Source: Aureispira sp050633105
Lineage (GTDB): Bacteria > Bacteroidota > Bacteroidia > Chitinophagales > Saprospiraceae
Direction of reading: 5' to 3'
DNA: 64,000 nt
Assembly: GCA_050633105.1 (NCBI GenBank)
Contig: JBOEFW010000056.1
Location: 1-64,000 of the forward strand
Shown: positions 27,053 through 34,773 of the stretch, in pieces
How the letters are laid out: the number at the start of each line of letters is the position of its first letter
How positions within the stretch are numbered: position 1 is the first letter of the stretch
Position numbers and translations under genes: made by a program
The notes under the pieces: generated by a model
The model's input: only the letters and a program-made list of their open reading frames with translations
Told to the model about the DNA's origin: nothing
The model's database searches: none

Positions 27053-27652
27053 TTGGCTAAAAGATTTAATAGTAGAAACAACTACAAAAGAAAAAGCAGA
27101 CAACCAGAGCACAAAATTAACACTTTCATCAAAGCACCAGAAATTCGTTTGGTTGGTAATAACTTTGCAGATATTAGTAAAGTAGCTGGAAAAACGTTAG
27201 AACCAGGTGTTTTTCCTACAGCCAAAGCGTTAGAATACGCGAATAAAATGGAAATGGATTTGGTAGAAATATCTCCCAAAGCAAGCCCTCCAGTGTGCAA
27301 GATCATTGAGTATAAAAAGTTCTTGTACGAAAAGAAAAAGAAAGAAAAGGAGCTGAAAGCCAAACAGGTGAAGGTAGTTGTTAAGGAAATTCGATTTGGA
27401 CCCAATACGGACGATCACGATTTTGAATTTAAAGTAAAACATGCTAGGAAGTTCCTAGAACAAGGTGCAAAGGTGAAAGCTTATGTACAGTTCAAAGGGC
27501 GTACTATTGTTTTTAAAGATAGAGGACGTGATTTGCTAAGACGTTTCTTAAAGGAACTAGAAGGTTTAGGTTTTCCTGAATATCCGCCAAAAATGGAAGA
27601 TCGTCGTATGCATTGTACTTTTTCCCCAAAGAAAATAGGTAAAAAGACCTAG
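27053..27652 (+). CDS. infC: Translation initiation factor IF-3
   Basis: A 199-aa factor that keeps 30S subunits free and checks initiator tRNA pairing. The N-domain (HKINTFIKAPEIRLVGNNF ... EMDLVEISPKASPPVCKIIEYKKFLYE), the charged linker helix (KKKKEKELKAKQ) and the C-domain (VKEIRFGPNTDDHDFEFKVKHARKFLEQGAKVKAYVQFKGR) are all clear. No ATG occurs in frame between the stop at 26993 and the conserved region. The start must be non-ATG: TTG at 27053 is used here, and ATA 27050 and ATT 27047 are alternatives. Non-AUG starts on infC are a known device for self-regulation in Escherichia coli (AUU). The usual neighbours rpmI and rplT are absent; a bactofilin gene follows. Confidence 0.95.
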   Translation: MAKRFNSRNNYKRKSRQPEHKINTFIKAPEIRLVGNNFADISKVAGKTLEPGVFPTAKALEYANKMEMDLVEISPKASPPVCKIIEYKKFLYEKKKKEKELKAKQVKVVVKEIRFGPNTDDHDFEFKVKHARKFLEQGAKVKAYVQFKGRTIVFKDRGRDLLRRFLKELEGLGFPEYPPKMEDRRMHCTFSPKKIGKKT

Positions 27653-27729
27653 ATGGACAAGCGATGACAATTTGGTCTATTGCCCCACTTAAGAAAAGAA
27701 TGTTGTAATACATCGATCCGATTTTTGAT

Positions 27730-27760
27730 AATGATGCTTCCCGTTTTACGGGACATCATT
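27730..27760 (+). promoter_or_regulatory. Stem-loop just upstream of the bactofilin start
   Basis: Outer arms aatgatg (27730-27736) and catcatt (27754-27760), inner arms tcccgt (27739-27744) and acggga (27748-27753), with a TTT loop and a 2-nt bulge. It ends 14 nt before the bactofilin ATG and has no U tract, so it may act on translation or mRNA stability rather than as a terminator. Its function is not known. Confidence 0.55.
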
Positions 27761-27774
27761 CTATAAACAACAAC

Positions 27775-28200
27775 ATGTTTGGAGCAAACAATAACCGAAC
27801 GGAAACAACGAATACAAGTCGTTCGGTACATAATAGTTTGGTGGCAGGAACTGTCATCAAAGGCCACCTACGGTCTGAAACAGACATTCGTATTGACGGA
27901 ACTTTGGAAGGGAGCTTAGATAGCACGGCCAAAGTGATTATTGGTGCTTCTGCTCTAATTACAGGAGATATTAATTGTCAAAGTATTGTCATTCAGGGAA
28001 AAGTAGAAGGTAATATTTTAGCCCAGTCTTGTCTGCATATCCAAGAAACAGGAAAAGTAGAAGGAAACATTACAACGCACAAGCTCATCATAGAAGATGG
28101 AGCGGTGTTTAATGGAGCCAGCGTGACTGGAAAGCTAAATAATAAGCAACAGCAACATGAGCAACGACCCTTCAAGAAAAACGTCGAACAGACGCGATGA
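27775..28200 (+). CDS. Bactofilin, polymer-forming cytoskeletal protein
   Basis: A 141-aa bactofilin. A polar N-terminal tail (1-22) is followed by the central right-handed beta-helix domain with regular short repeats (GTVIKGHLRSETDIRIDGTLEGSL, AKVIIGASALITGDI, SIVIQGKVEGNILA, KVEGNITTHKLIIEDGAVF), then a short polar C-terminal tail. Bactofilins polymerise without nucleotide and scaffold cell-wall or membrane processes. Its 3' end overlaps the atpZ start by 44 nt, so the two are translationally linked. Identification is firm; the specific role is unknown. Confidence 0.93.
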   Translation: MFGANNNRTETTNTSRSVHNSLVAGTVIKGHLRSETDIRIDGTLEGSLDSTAKVIIGASALITGDINCQSIVIQGKVEGNILAQSCLHIQETGKVEGNITTHKLIIEDGAVFNGASVTGKLNNKQQQHEQRPFKKNVEQTR

Positions 28201-28387
28201 TTACATCAAGTATTCTGGAATGGCCATGCAAATGGGCTTTATTATTGGACTATTTGTGTTTGCAGGTTTGCGTTTAGATGATTGGATGGAGACAAGATTT
28301 ATTTTTGTTCTTTTAGGATCTCTTACAGGAGTGGGCTTGGCACTATATACGTTCATTCGTCAGGCATATGCGGACGATAACAAATAA
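28157..28387 (+). CDS. atpZ: AtpZ/AtpI-family small membrane protein
   Basis: A 76-aa protein of the ATPase_gene1/AtpZ family with two transmembrane helices (about 23-40, GMAMQMGFIIGLFVFAGLRLDDWM; about 48-67, FVLLGSLTGVGLALYTFIRQAY). Relatives precede ATP synthase operons and assist Fo assembly or Mg2+ supply. It overlaps bactofilin by 44 nt and is followed 32 nt later by the AtpI-like gene. The atpB-E-F genes usually found after this pair in Bacteroidota are not here. Confidence 0.88.
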   Translation: MSNDPSRKTSNRRDDYIKYSGMAMQMGFIIGLFVFAGLRLDDWMETRFIFVLLGSLTGVGLALYTFIRQAYADDNK

Positions 28388-28390
28388 CTA

Positions 28391-28406
28391 CGCGAAGCAT
28401 TTCGCG
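28391..28406 (+). promoter_or_regulatory. Short stem-loop before the AtpI-like gene
   Basis: Perfect 6-bp GC-rich arms cgcgaa (28391-28396) and ttcgcg (28401-28406) with a gcat loop, ending 13 nt before the ATG at 28420. Its placement resembles the hairpin before bactofilin. Confidence 0.5.
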
Positions 28407-28419
28407 ATGAATACTACGC

Positions 28420-28797
28420 ATGGACACTAGAAAATTTTATATACAATTAGGTGTTTTGGCGCTTTTAGTAGCATTAGCCATTTTACCTATGCATCAGCAT
28501 GCCCTAATTCATGATTATCAATCGTTCTCTTGGATAAGTTGGGTTTTTTTTGTCTTATTTTCTGTTGGAGTATTTACAGCTTGTTCTAAAGCTTCCAAAA
28601 GTGAGAATCAGAATTTGTTTGGACAGATTTTTCTGCTGTCTATCATTTTTAAATTGATGATTTGTGGCCTCTTGGTTATAGGATATGTTCTACTAATCAA
28701 ACCAAGCAGTATCCACTTTATTTTACCCTTTTTATTAATTTATGTTGCCTTTACGGTATACGAAGTCTATTTTGTCACCAAATTAGCCAAAACCTAA
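28420..28797 (+). CDS. AtpI-like four-helix membrane protein
   Basis: A 125-aa integral membrane protein with four predicted helices (about 9-24, 40-56, 68-90, 97-118). In Bacteroidota a small hypothetical of this kind sits between atpZ and atpB and is taken as AtpI-like. By sequence alone the family assignment is tentative; position right after atpZ supports it. The biotin carrier gene starts 3 nt after its stop, so the genes are certainly in one operon. Confidence 0.68.
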   Translation: MDTRKFYIQLGVLALLVALAILPMHQHALIHDYQSFSWISWVFFVLFSVGVFTACSKASKSENQNLFGQIFLLSIIFKLMICGLLVIGYVLLIKPSSIHFILPFLLIYVAFTVYEVYFVTKLAKT

Positions 28798-28800
28798 AGT

Positions 28801-29280
28801 ATGTATCAAGCTACCGTTAACGACAAGGAACCCCTCCATTTTGATAACAGTGATTTTGACTGGGATTTGATAGCGATTAATGAACACACCTTTCATATTT
28901 TACATAATAATCGCTCTTATGAAGCTACTGTATTAGAGGCCGATTTTACCACTAAATCAATACAGCTGCAAATTGGACAAAACACCTATTCTGTTGCTTT
29001 AAAAGACAAGTTTGATTTGTTAGCTGAGCAACTAGGATTTTCTAACATGAGTAGTCAAAAACTCAATCATATCAAGGCACCTATGCCTGGATTAGTATTG
29101 GATATTATGGTGAAGGCAGGTGATGCGGTTAATAAAGGGGACTCTGTATTAATTTTGGAAGCCATGAAGATGGAAAACGTTATTAAGGCAGAAGGAGAGG
29201 CTGTTGTGAAGAGCATTACTATTAATAAAGGAGATGCGGTAGAGAAAAATCAGATTATGATTGAATTTGAAGAGGAGTAA
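28801..29280 (+). CDS. Biotin carboxyl carrier protein
   Basis: A 159-aa biotinyl-domain protein, carrier of carboxybiotin for an acyl-CoA or pyruvate carboxylase. The biotinyl domain covers about residues 90-157 (IKAPMPGLVLDIMVKAGDAVNKGDSVLILEAMKMENVIKA), with biotin attached to Lys123 in the EAMKMEN motif. The N-terminal 85 residues are an extra domain as in the carrier subunits of propionyl-/acetyl-CoA carboxylases of Bacteroidota. No carboxylase or carboxyltransferase gene is beside it. It is the last gene of the bactofilin-atpZ cluster and is followed by a strong terminator. Confidence 0.93.
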   Translation: MYQATVNDKEPLHFDNSDFDWDLIAINEHTFHILHNNRSYEATVLEADFTTKSIQLQIGQNTYSVALKDKFDLLAEQLGFSNMSSQKLNHIKAPMPGLVLDIMVKAGDAVNKGDSVLILEAMKMENVIKAEGEAVVKSITINKGDAVEKNQIMIEFEEE

Positions 29281-29378
29281 GAACCTTTTAATAAGACTAT
29301 CGTTCTCTGCAGTTAATAGTTATAGAAAAACCATTACCTAATGGCTCCTATTAACTCTCCAACAAAAAAACAATCCTA

Positions 29379-29418
29379 AAAAGAGACAAAGAATATTATA
29401 ATTCTTTGTCTCTTTTTT
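29379..29418 (+). terminator. Rho-independent terminator of the bactofilin-BCCP operon
   Basis: A 16-bp perfect stem (29379-29394 with 29401-29416), a 6-nt loop, and a T run at the 3' side (29413-29418). Confidence 0.9.
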
Positions 29419-29539
29419 CGTTATTTAAGGTACCCCACACTCCATTGCCTTCAACTATTACAAAAGCATTCACAAGGCAATACACAGAAGTTGTTTTGAC
29501 AACTCTCTTTTCTACTTCACTAATCAAGTTATAACTCGT

Positions 29540-31843
29540 ATGAAAACAGTATACCTATCGATTGTGTTACTTTATTGTTGTTGGTCAACAGGTTGGGCAC
29601 AAACTACGAATGAAGGTCATCCAAAAAGTTGGACAGAAAAAACTATTTCTCAGCAAATTGATCAACGTAATTTACCCAAATTTGATTTAGCAGCACAACA
29701 ACAAGCAGATGCTATTAATGATGCAAGTTGGGCTGGCCCTTGGCGTTTTGGATTCAAACACCTTGTTCAGTATGCGCTCCAAAATAGTGGAACATGGACA
29801 AGTTTAACCAATGGCGATCGTGTTTGGCGCTTAGGGGTCCGCTCCAAAGGAGCCCTTACGATGAATGTGTTATTTGATGATTTCTATTTGCCAGAAGGAG
29901 CAACATTATACCTCTACAACCCTATTACTAAAGAACTACGTGGCGCTTATACTGCTGCCAATAACAACATAGAACGCACTTTAGGAAGTACCTTGATTGG
30001 TGGAGATGAATTAGTATTAGAATATCATGAACCTGCTTCTGTTAGAGGACAGGGAGCCCTCAAAGTAGGCGCTGTTATACATGGTTATCGAACCGTGAAT
30101 CAATTTCCAAGAACACGTTTAGCAAAAGGATTAAATGATGCGGGCGATTGTAACCATGATGTGGCTTGTCCACTAGGGACGGGCTGGCAAGACCAAATTA
30201 ATTCTGTTGCTATGATTGTGGTTAATGGAAATGGTGTTTGTACAGGGGCTTTAGTTAATAATACCAACAGCGATGGGACGCCTTACTTTTTATCCGCCAA
30301 CCACTGTGGTACCAATGTTAGTACTTGGGTTTTTCGTTTCAACTGGGACAGTCCTGTTGCGAGTTGTGCCCAAACTACTTTGAGCCAAACTCCTACAGGT
30401 CCTTTTAATGAAGTGAATGGAGCAATATTACGTGCCAATAATGGAGGGTCTGATTTTTCTTTATTAGAATTGAATACGATTCCTACAGGAGCAATTTATT
30501 ATGCGGGATGGGATCGAGGAACAACCCCACCGACGCAAACAACAGGCATTCACCACCCGATGGGAGATGTGAAGAAGATCTGTCGAGATGATGATCCAGC
30601 AGTCGTGACTAACTTTGGTGGAGCCTCTGTTTGGGAAGTGACAGATTGGGATCAAGGGGTGACAGAACCTGCTTCTTCTGGTTCTCCCTTATTTAATCAA
30701 AACCAATTGATTATTGGTCAATTATATGGCGGCGGAGCGGCTTGTACTGGTACAAATGATAATGGACAAGACGATAACTATGGTCGCTTTGATGTTTCTT
30801 GGGATGGATCGGCCGCGAATAGACGGTTACGCGATTGGTTAGATCCTTCAGGGAGCAATGTAATGGTTCAAGCAGGATATGACCCTAATGGTATTGTTTC
30901 TGCTTTAGATGCTGGCTTATTACAAGTGCAAGATATTAAGGACACTTATTGTAATACCAATACGATAAGTCCTACAATCACCTTACGTAATTTTGGTACG
31001 ACTACATTAACTAGTGTAGAAATTCTATACAATGTTGATGGGGGACCTAGTACAACTTATAATTGGACAGGGAGTTTAGCAAGTCAAAGTGTAATTTTAG
31101 TCTCCTTACCTACTATTACGGTAGGGAGTGGAAGCCATACATTTAATGCTAGCGCTAACCTACCTAATAATGGGGTGGATGGTAATACTGCCAATAATGC
31201 GATTGCTAAAACATTTGACATCACTCTTGGTACTGCTGTTAATTATTTTTTGGCAATGGATTGTTATGGCTCCGAAATTACATGGACGTTAGCCGATTCT
31301 GCTACAGGAACAGTGTTGTATTCTGATGGACCTTATAATGACAATTTTAACACAGTAGATACGATTATTACTGAATTTTGTTTGCCTGTTGGTTGTTACG
31401 AATTTACTATTATGGACAACTATGGTGATGGTTTAGATGGAAGTAGTGGGATTTGTGGCCGAACAGGAGATTATTGGATTACTGATGCGAATGGTACGGA
31501 ATCAGTGCGCATGAATGCTGTAAATGGAGATTTTGGAAATAGCGCAACGCATTACTTCTGTATAACAGAGTTAGGAGTTAATACTATTAATCTAGCAAAC
31601 AGCTTCAAAGTTTTTCCTAATCCAGCACAAGATCAGTTGTCAATACAGTTAGATTTACCTCAAACAGCAGATGTTACTGTTGTATTGTATAATGCAACAG
31701 GACAAGTGTTACAGCAATTACAACGAAATGGAGTAAACAAGGAATCCTTAGAATTAGACCTATCTTCTTATGGCGCTGGTTTATACTTGGTCGCTTTAAA
31801 AACAGGAGAGCAAGTAATAACAAAGAAAGTAGTCAAGCAATAA
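29540..31843 (+). CDS. T9SS-exported lysyl-endopeptidase-like serine protease
   Basis: A 767-aa S1-fold protease, signal peptide 1-20 (cleavage TGWA-Q). A pro-region of about 180 residues precedes the catalytic domain (about 200-445). The triad is visible: His255 (LSANHCG), Asp305 (GGSDFSLLEL) and Ser380 (PASSGSPLF). Paired Cys residues and GIHHPMGDVKKI match Achromobacter protease I-type lysyl endopeptidases, so cleavage after Lys is likely but inferred. A CARDB/Ig-like domain (about 465-560), a further beta-domain (about 565-680) and a type A sorting domain (from about 690, FKVFPNPAQDQLSIQL ... GLYLVALKTGEQ) follow. It is monocistronic. Confidence 0.9.
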   Translation: MKTVYLSIVLLYCCWSTGWAQTTNEGHPKSWTEKTISQQIDQRNLPKFDLAAQQQADAINDASWAGPWRFGFKHLVQYALQNSGTWTSLTNGDRVWRLGVRSKGALTMNVLFDDFYLPEGATLYLYNPITKELRGAYTAANNNIERTLGSTLIGGDELVLEYHEPASVRGQGALKVGAVIHGYRTVNQFPRTRLAKGLNDAGDCNHDVACPLGTGWQDQINSVAMIVVNGNGVCTGALVNNTNSDGTPYFLSANHCGTNVSTWVFRFNWDSPVASCAQTTLSQTPTGPFNEVNGAILRANNGGSDFSLLELNTIPTGAIYYAGWDRGTTPPTQTTGIHHPMGDVKKICRDDDPAVVTNFGGASVWEVTDWDQGVTEPASSGSPLFNQNQLIIGQLYGGGAACTGTNDNGQDDNYGRFDVSWDGSAANRRLRDWLDPSGSNVMVQAGYDPNGIVSALDAGLLQVQDIKDTYCNTNTISPTITLRNFGTTTLTSVEILYNVDGGPSTTYNWTGSLASQSVILVSLPTITVGSGSHTFNASANLPNNGVDGNTANNAIAKTFDITLGTAVNYFLAMDCYGSEITWTLADSATGTVLYSDGPYNDNFNTVDTIITEFCLPVGCYEFTIMDNYGDGLDGSSGICGRTGDYWITDANGTESVRMNAVNGDFGNSATHYFCITELGVNTINLANSFKVFPNPAQDQLSIQLDLPQTADVTVVLYNATGQVLQQLQRNGVNKESLELDLSSYGAGLYLVALKTGEQVITKKVVKQ

Positions 31844-31873
31844 TAAGTAATACTGCTCCTTCTTTTATAGAAG

Positions 31874-31919
31874 AAAAAAGCCCTTACAAGTTTCTATTTG
31901 ACTTGTAAGGGCTTTTTTT
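31874..31919. terminator. Bidirectional terminator between protease and helicase genes
   Basis: Arms gcccttacaag (31880-31890) and cttgtaagggc (31902-31912), flanked by an A run on the left (31874-31879) and a T run on the right (31913-31919). It serves both the rightward protease gene and the leftward helicase operon. Confidence 0.92.
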
Positions 31920-31936
31920 ATTAGAACTTATATCGC

Positions 31937-33646
31937 TTATATAAACAGTAAGGCGAGCTTAATCGTAGTGTAATCTACTTTGCCACCCATTTCATCATGT
32001 AAAAGTTTGGAAGAGATTGTTCCATCAGGGCGCAAAATTGAAGGATCTTGTTTTAGTAAGTGATCTTTACTATTTTTAATGTCTTTCAATAATTGTTCAT
32101 CAGGTCGGTAGGCAGAAAAATCAAAGGTAGGAAAGAGCCCATGCAATTTGTCAAGATGGTTGATAATCGTACCTGTTTTTAAGCCACGTGCATGCGCAAT
32201 TTCTTCTAGTGATTTGCCTTCTTCCACCAAATCCTTTGTGATAAGATGCGTAGGGACTTTCTTTTGCTTTTTACGCTCTTTTAGCTTTTTATTATAACGC
32301 TCAATAGCCTCAGGATCAGTAATGCCGCCACAATGACGTAAGAAAACTAAAGCACGTTTTTCAAGAGCTTTGAGCCGTTCTTCATTGATCTGCTGATCAA
32401 TCTCCTTAGAGAGTTCTTGAAAGCGGTGATCTGCCTTTAGCGCTAGGGCATCAACTTGAAGCGCTAACGCATTAAATCCAACCAATTGCAAGCCCTTTAA
32501 ACTTTGTAGACGAGATAAGGCAACATAGCCTTGGCCTTTCTCAAAGCATCGTCTTAAGTCGGCTTTTGCTCGTTCTAAGGTCATTCCCTGACTTTTGTGT
32601 ACTGTAATTGCCCAAGCCAAGCGCAAAGGCAACTGTTTATAAGAGGCTAAAACTTTTCCTGTATCATCTTCAATTGTCCAATCTATAGGTTCTACTACCA
32701 ATTGACTGCCATCTCCTAATTGAACAATAGGTAAGCCCTTCTCATCAAAATCCAAGACCTCGCCCAAGGTCCCGTTCATATAATGTTGTTCTGGATTGTT
32801 TTTGACAAAAATTACTTTAGCCGTTTTTTTTAGGTAAAGCGTCTCATCGGCTTGAACGGCCTTTTTTAGCATGTCTCCTAGACGTTTGTTTCCTTTAACG
32901 GTTGCCTCAAAGGTAAAAGTTTTGCCTTCTAAGGCACGTAGGTGCGCATTGTTGGTGCGATTGACGTCATGGTTGTGGCTGTAGAGGGTAGGAGGAATGG
33001 CATCAACAGCAAACTCATTGTATTGCGCTTGCTCCAAAAGAGCGCGGTTATCTGGAGATATTTGGCCACGCCTAATATCGTTGAGAATATGTTGTAAAGC
33101 GCCAACTTCTTGGCGGTGTTGTTCTGTGAGGTAGCAAATATTAAGTTTTGCCTGTACCCAAGAAGGCGACATAAAGGCAAATTTATCTCGTTTTGCTTCT
33201 CCTGGAAAACCAACAGGCGGCAATTGGAAGAAATCTCCTGAAAAAATAACCTGAATACCGCCAAAGGGATATTGATTGTCTTTGAAGTATTTTAACACTT
33301 GATCTACTAGCTCTAATTGCTGTCTATGCAGCATAGAGATTTCATCTACAATAAGCACATTGACGCGCTCAATTTGTTCTCGGAGGTATTTTTTGCTTTT
33401 CATGGCAATTAATTCCTCTGTGGAAATTTTTTGACGCAAACCAATGCCAGACCAAGCGTGAATGGTCATTCCTTTGATGTGGGTGGCGGCAATACCTGTT
33501 GAAGCCGTCACCGCTAATGCGACACGACGTTTCTTGAGATAGTTAATGTATTGTTGCAAGACATACGTCTTTCCTGACCCTGCTGAGCCTGTCAAAAAAA
33601 CGTTTTTTCCTGCTTTTAAAAGCGCTAAAGCGGTAGATTGTTGCAT
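31937..33646 (-). CDS. PIF1-like SF1B helicase with C-terminal helix-turn-helix
   Basis: A 569-aa ATP-dependent 5'-3' DNA helicase of the Pif1/RecD2 type. Motifs: Walker A GSAGSGKT (20-27), ASTGIAA (48-54), DEISML (101-106), SGDFFQLPPVG (136-146) and the C-terminal AITVHKSQGMTLERA and GYVALSRLQSLKGL. Beyond about residue 460 lies a helical HTH_40-like domain (ITKDLVEEGKSLEEIAHARGLKTGTIINHLDKL), known from RecQ/Pif1-type proteins. A role in genome stability such as G4 or fork processing is inference. It is the last gene of a minus-strand run and 29 nt after the RDD gene. Confidence 0.93.
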   Translation of the reverse strand: MQQSTALALLKAGKNVFLTGSAGSGKTYVLQQYINYLKKRRVALAVTASTGIAATHIKGMTIHAWSGIGLRQKISTEELIAMKSKKYLREQIERVNVLIVDEISMLHRQQLELVDQVLKYFKDNQYPFGGIQVIFSGDFFQLPPVGFPGEAKRDKFAFMSPSWVQAKLNICYLTEQHRQEVGALQHILNDIRRGQISPDNRALLEQAQYNEFAVDAIPPTLYSHNHDVNRTNNAHLRALEGKTFTFEATVKGNKRLGDMLKKAVQADETLYLKKTAKVIFVKNNPEQHYMNGTLGEVLDFDEKGLPIVQLGDGSQLVVEPIDWTIEDDTGKVLASYKQLPLRLAWAITVHKSQGMTLERAKADLRRCFEKGQGYVALSRLQSLKGLQLVGFNALALQVDALALKADHRFQELSKEIDQQINEERLKALEKRALVFLRHCGGITDPEAIERYNKKLKERKKQKKVPTHLITKDLVEEGKSLEEIAHARGLKTGTIINHLDKLHGLFPTFDFSAYRPDEQLLKDIKNSKDHLLKQDPSILRPDGTISSKLLHDEMGGKVDYTTIKLALLFI

Positions 33647-33675
33647 TGTTCTTAGAAAATACGACTCAATGTAAA

Positions 33676-34272
33676 TTAATCAAATTGTTGAGAGGCTGCT
33701 AGGTCCTCTGCTTTTTGTTCTTTGGATAAGGGCTGTATTAAAACACAGTAACAGTTGGCAATTTTATCATGTACCGCTTGTTTTTTTTCTTCTAAAAAGA
33801 TCGAAGAGATAGAAAAAAGATAGGCAAAATAAGTTAGAAGAACGCCTAAACTACTGCTCGATTCTGCTTCAAACTCTTGGGCACTTTCAAAATCTCTGAT
33901 GGCATCAAACCCAGGCAAATTTAAGAGAACATAAGTGGACAATAAGGTACTTAAACTGATGGCAAAATAGGGCGCAAAACGCAAAAATGATTGATTGAGA
34001 GTAATGCCCATCCCTGCCATATCTACGACTCTTATTTTCATGACTAACTTACCAATAGTCCCGCCAAACTTCCAATCCATCCAAGGTTTGTAAAGACACC
34101 AAACTAAAGTGATGATACTTGCAATGGCAAAGCTTTTGGTATTGAATATATTATGTTGTGACCAGAGATTGAGCGGCAAAAAAACAAAGCAATCAATGAT
34201 GAATGCGTAGAAACGCTGTGTAAAACTAGCATAACCAACTACTTGTAGCGAGGAAGCTGTTTTGTTATTCAT
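33676..34272 (-). CDS. RDD family membrane protein
   Basis: A 198-aa integral membrane protein. The RDD signature appears as FTQRFYAFIIDCFVFLPLNLW (Arg-Asp in the first helix), then WMDWKFGGTIGKLVMKIRVVD and, near the C-terminus, EKKQAVHDKIANCYCV. Three or four transmembrane helices are likely. Some RDD proteins are thought to be transporters or membrane stress proteins; the function here is unknown. It sits between the DUF1801 and helicase genes with gaps of 42 and 29 nt. Confidence 0.85.
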   Translation of the reverse strand: MNNKTASSLQVVGYASFTQRFYAFIIDCFVFLPLNLWSQHNIFNTKSFAIASIITLVWCLYKPWMDWKFGGTIGKLVMKIRVVDMAGMGITLNQSFLRFAPYFAISLSTLLSTYVLLNLPGFDAIRDFESAQEFEAESSSSLGVLLTYFAYLFSISSIFLEEKKQAVHDKIANCYCVLIQPLSKEQKAEDLAASQQFD

Positions 34273-34314
34273 AAAAAACGAAAAATTTAAGTCAATAACC
34301 TATAAACCGATCGA

Positions 34315-34719
34315 CTACAAGGATTGTTTAATCTGGTGGTAAGTCAATGCTTTTTGAATACAATCTTGAAGAGCTTTTACAGGAAGAACACTATCTATAT
34401 GAAAGACAATGGCTCTGTTGTTCTCAAACTCAAATGTATCTTGGTACAAGGTTTTAAAATGAGGCACTAGCTTACTAGTGCATTTGAAATAGATGGCATA
34501 ATGATCTGGCCTTTTTTTAATACGATTAATTCGAATCGTACTTCCTTTGGGTGCTAAAAAACTAGGTTCCCCCCATTTTAAGGTTTCTTCCAATTGTTCA
34601 GATAAATCCAAAGAATGGGCAACTTCTAGTATAAGGCTACGCAAATAAACTAATTTTTCTTTTAGTTCTTGGGGGTAGCGGTCAAATACTTCCTTAACAG
34701 TGGCAGGCATGGTCATCAT
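34315..34719 (-). CDS. DUF1801 (YdhG-like) family protein
   Basis: A 134-aa cytoplasmic protein of the DUF1801 family, function unknown. Family motifs: LVYLRSLILEVAHSLDLSEQLEETLKWGEPSFLAPKGSTIRI and YAIYFKCTSKLV. The frame opens at a TTG at 34737; ATG at 34719 (MMTMPATVKEVF) is preferred. Positioned between the 675-aa secreted gene (gap 54 nt) and the RDD gene (42 nt). Confidence 0.85.
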   Translation of the reverse strand: MMTMPATVKEVFDRYPQELKEKLVYLRSLILEVAHSLDLSEQLEETLKWGEPSFLAPKGSTIRINRIKKRPDHYAIYFKCTSKLVPHFKTLYQDTFEFENNRAIVFHIDSVLPVKALQDCIQKALTYHQIKQSL

Positions 34720-34773
34720 ATCTATTGTTTGTAGCAATATTTAAGCTAGTACCTCTATAGTCCCTTGATTCTA

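Noticed and set aside
27649..27867. 72-aa minus-strand ORF between infC and bactofilin
   Set aside because: It is antisense to the bactofilin start and hairpin and has no recognisable content.
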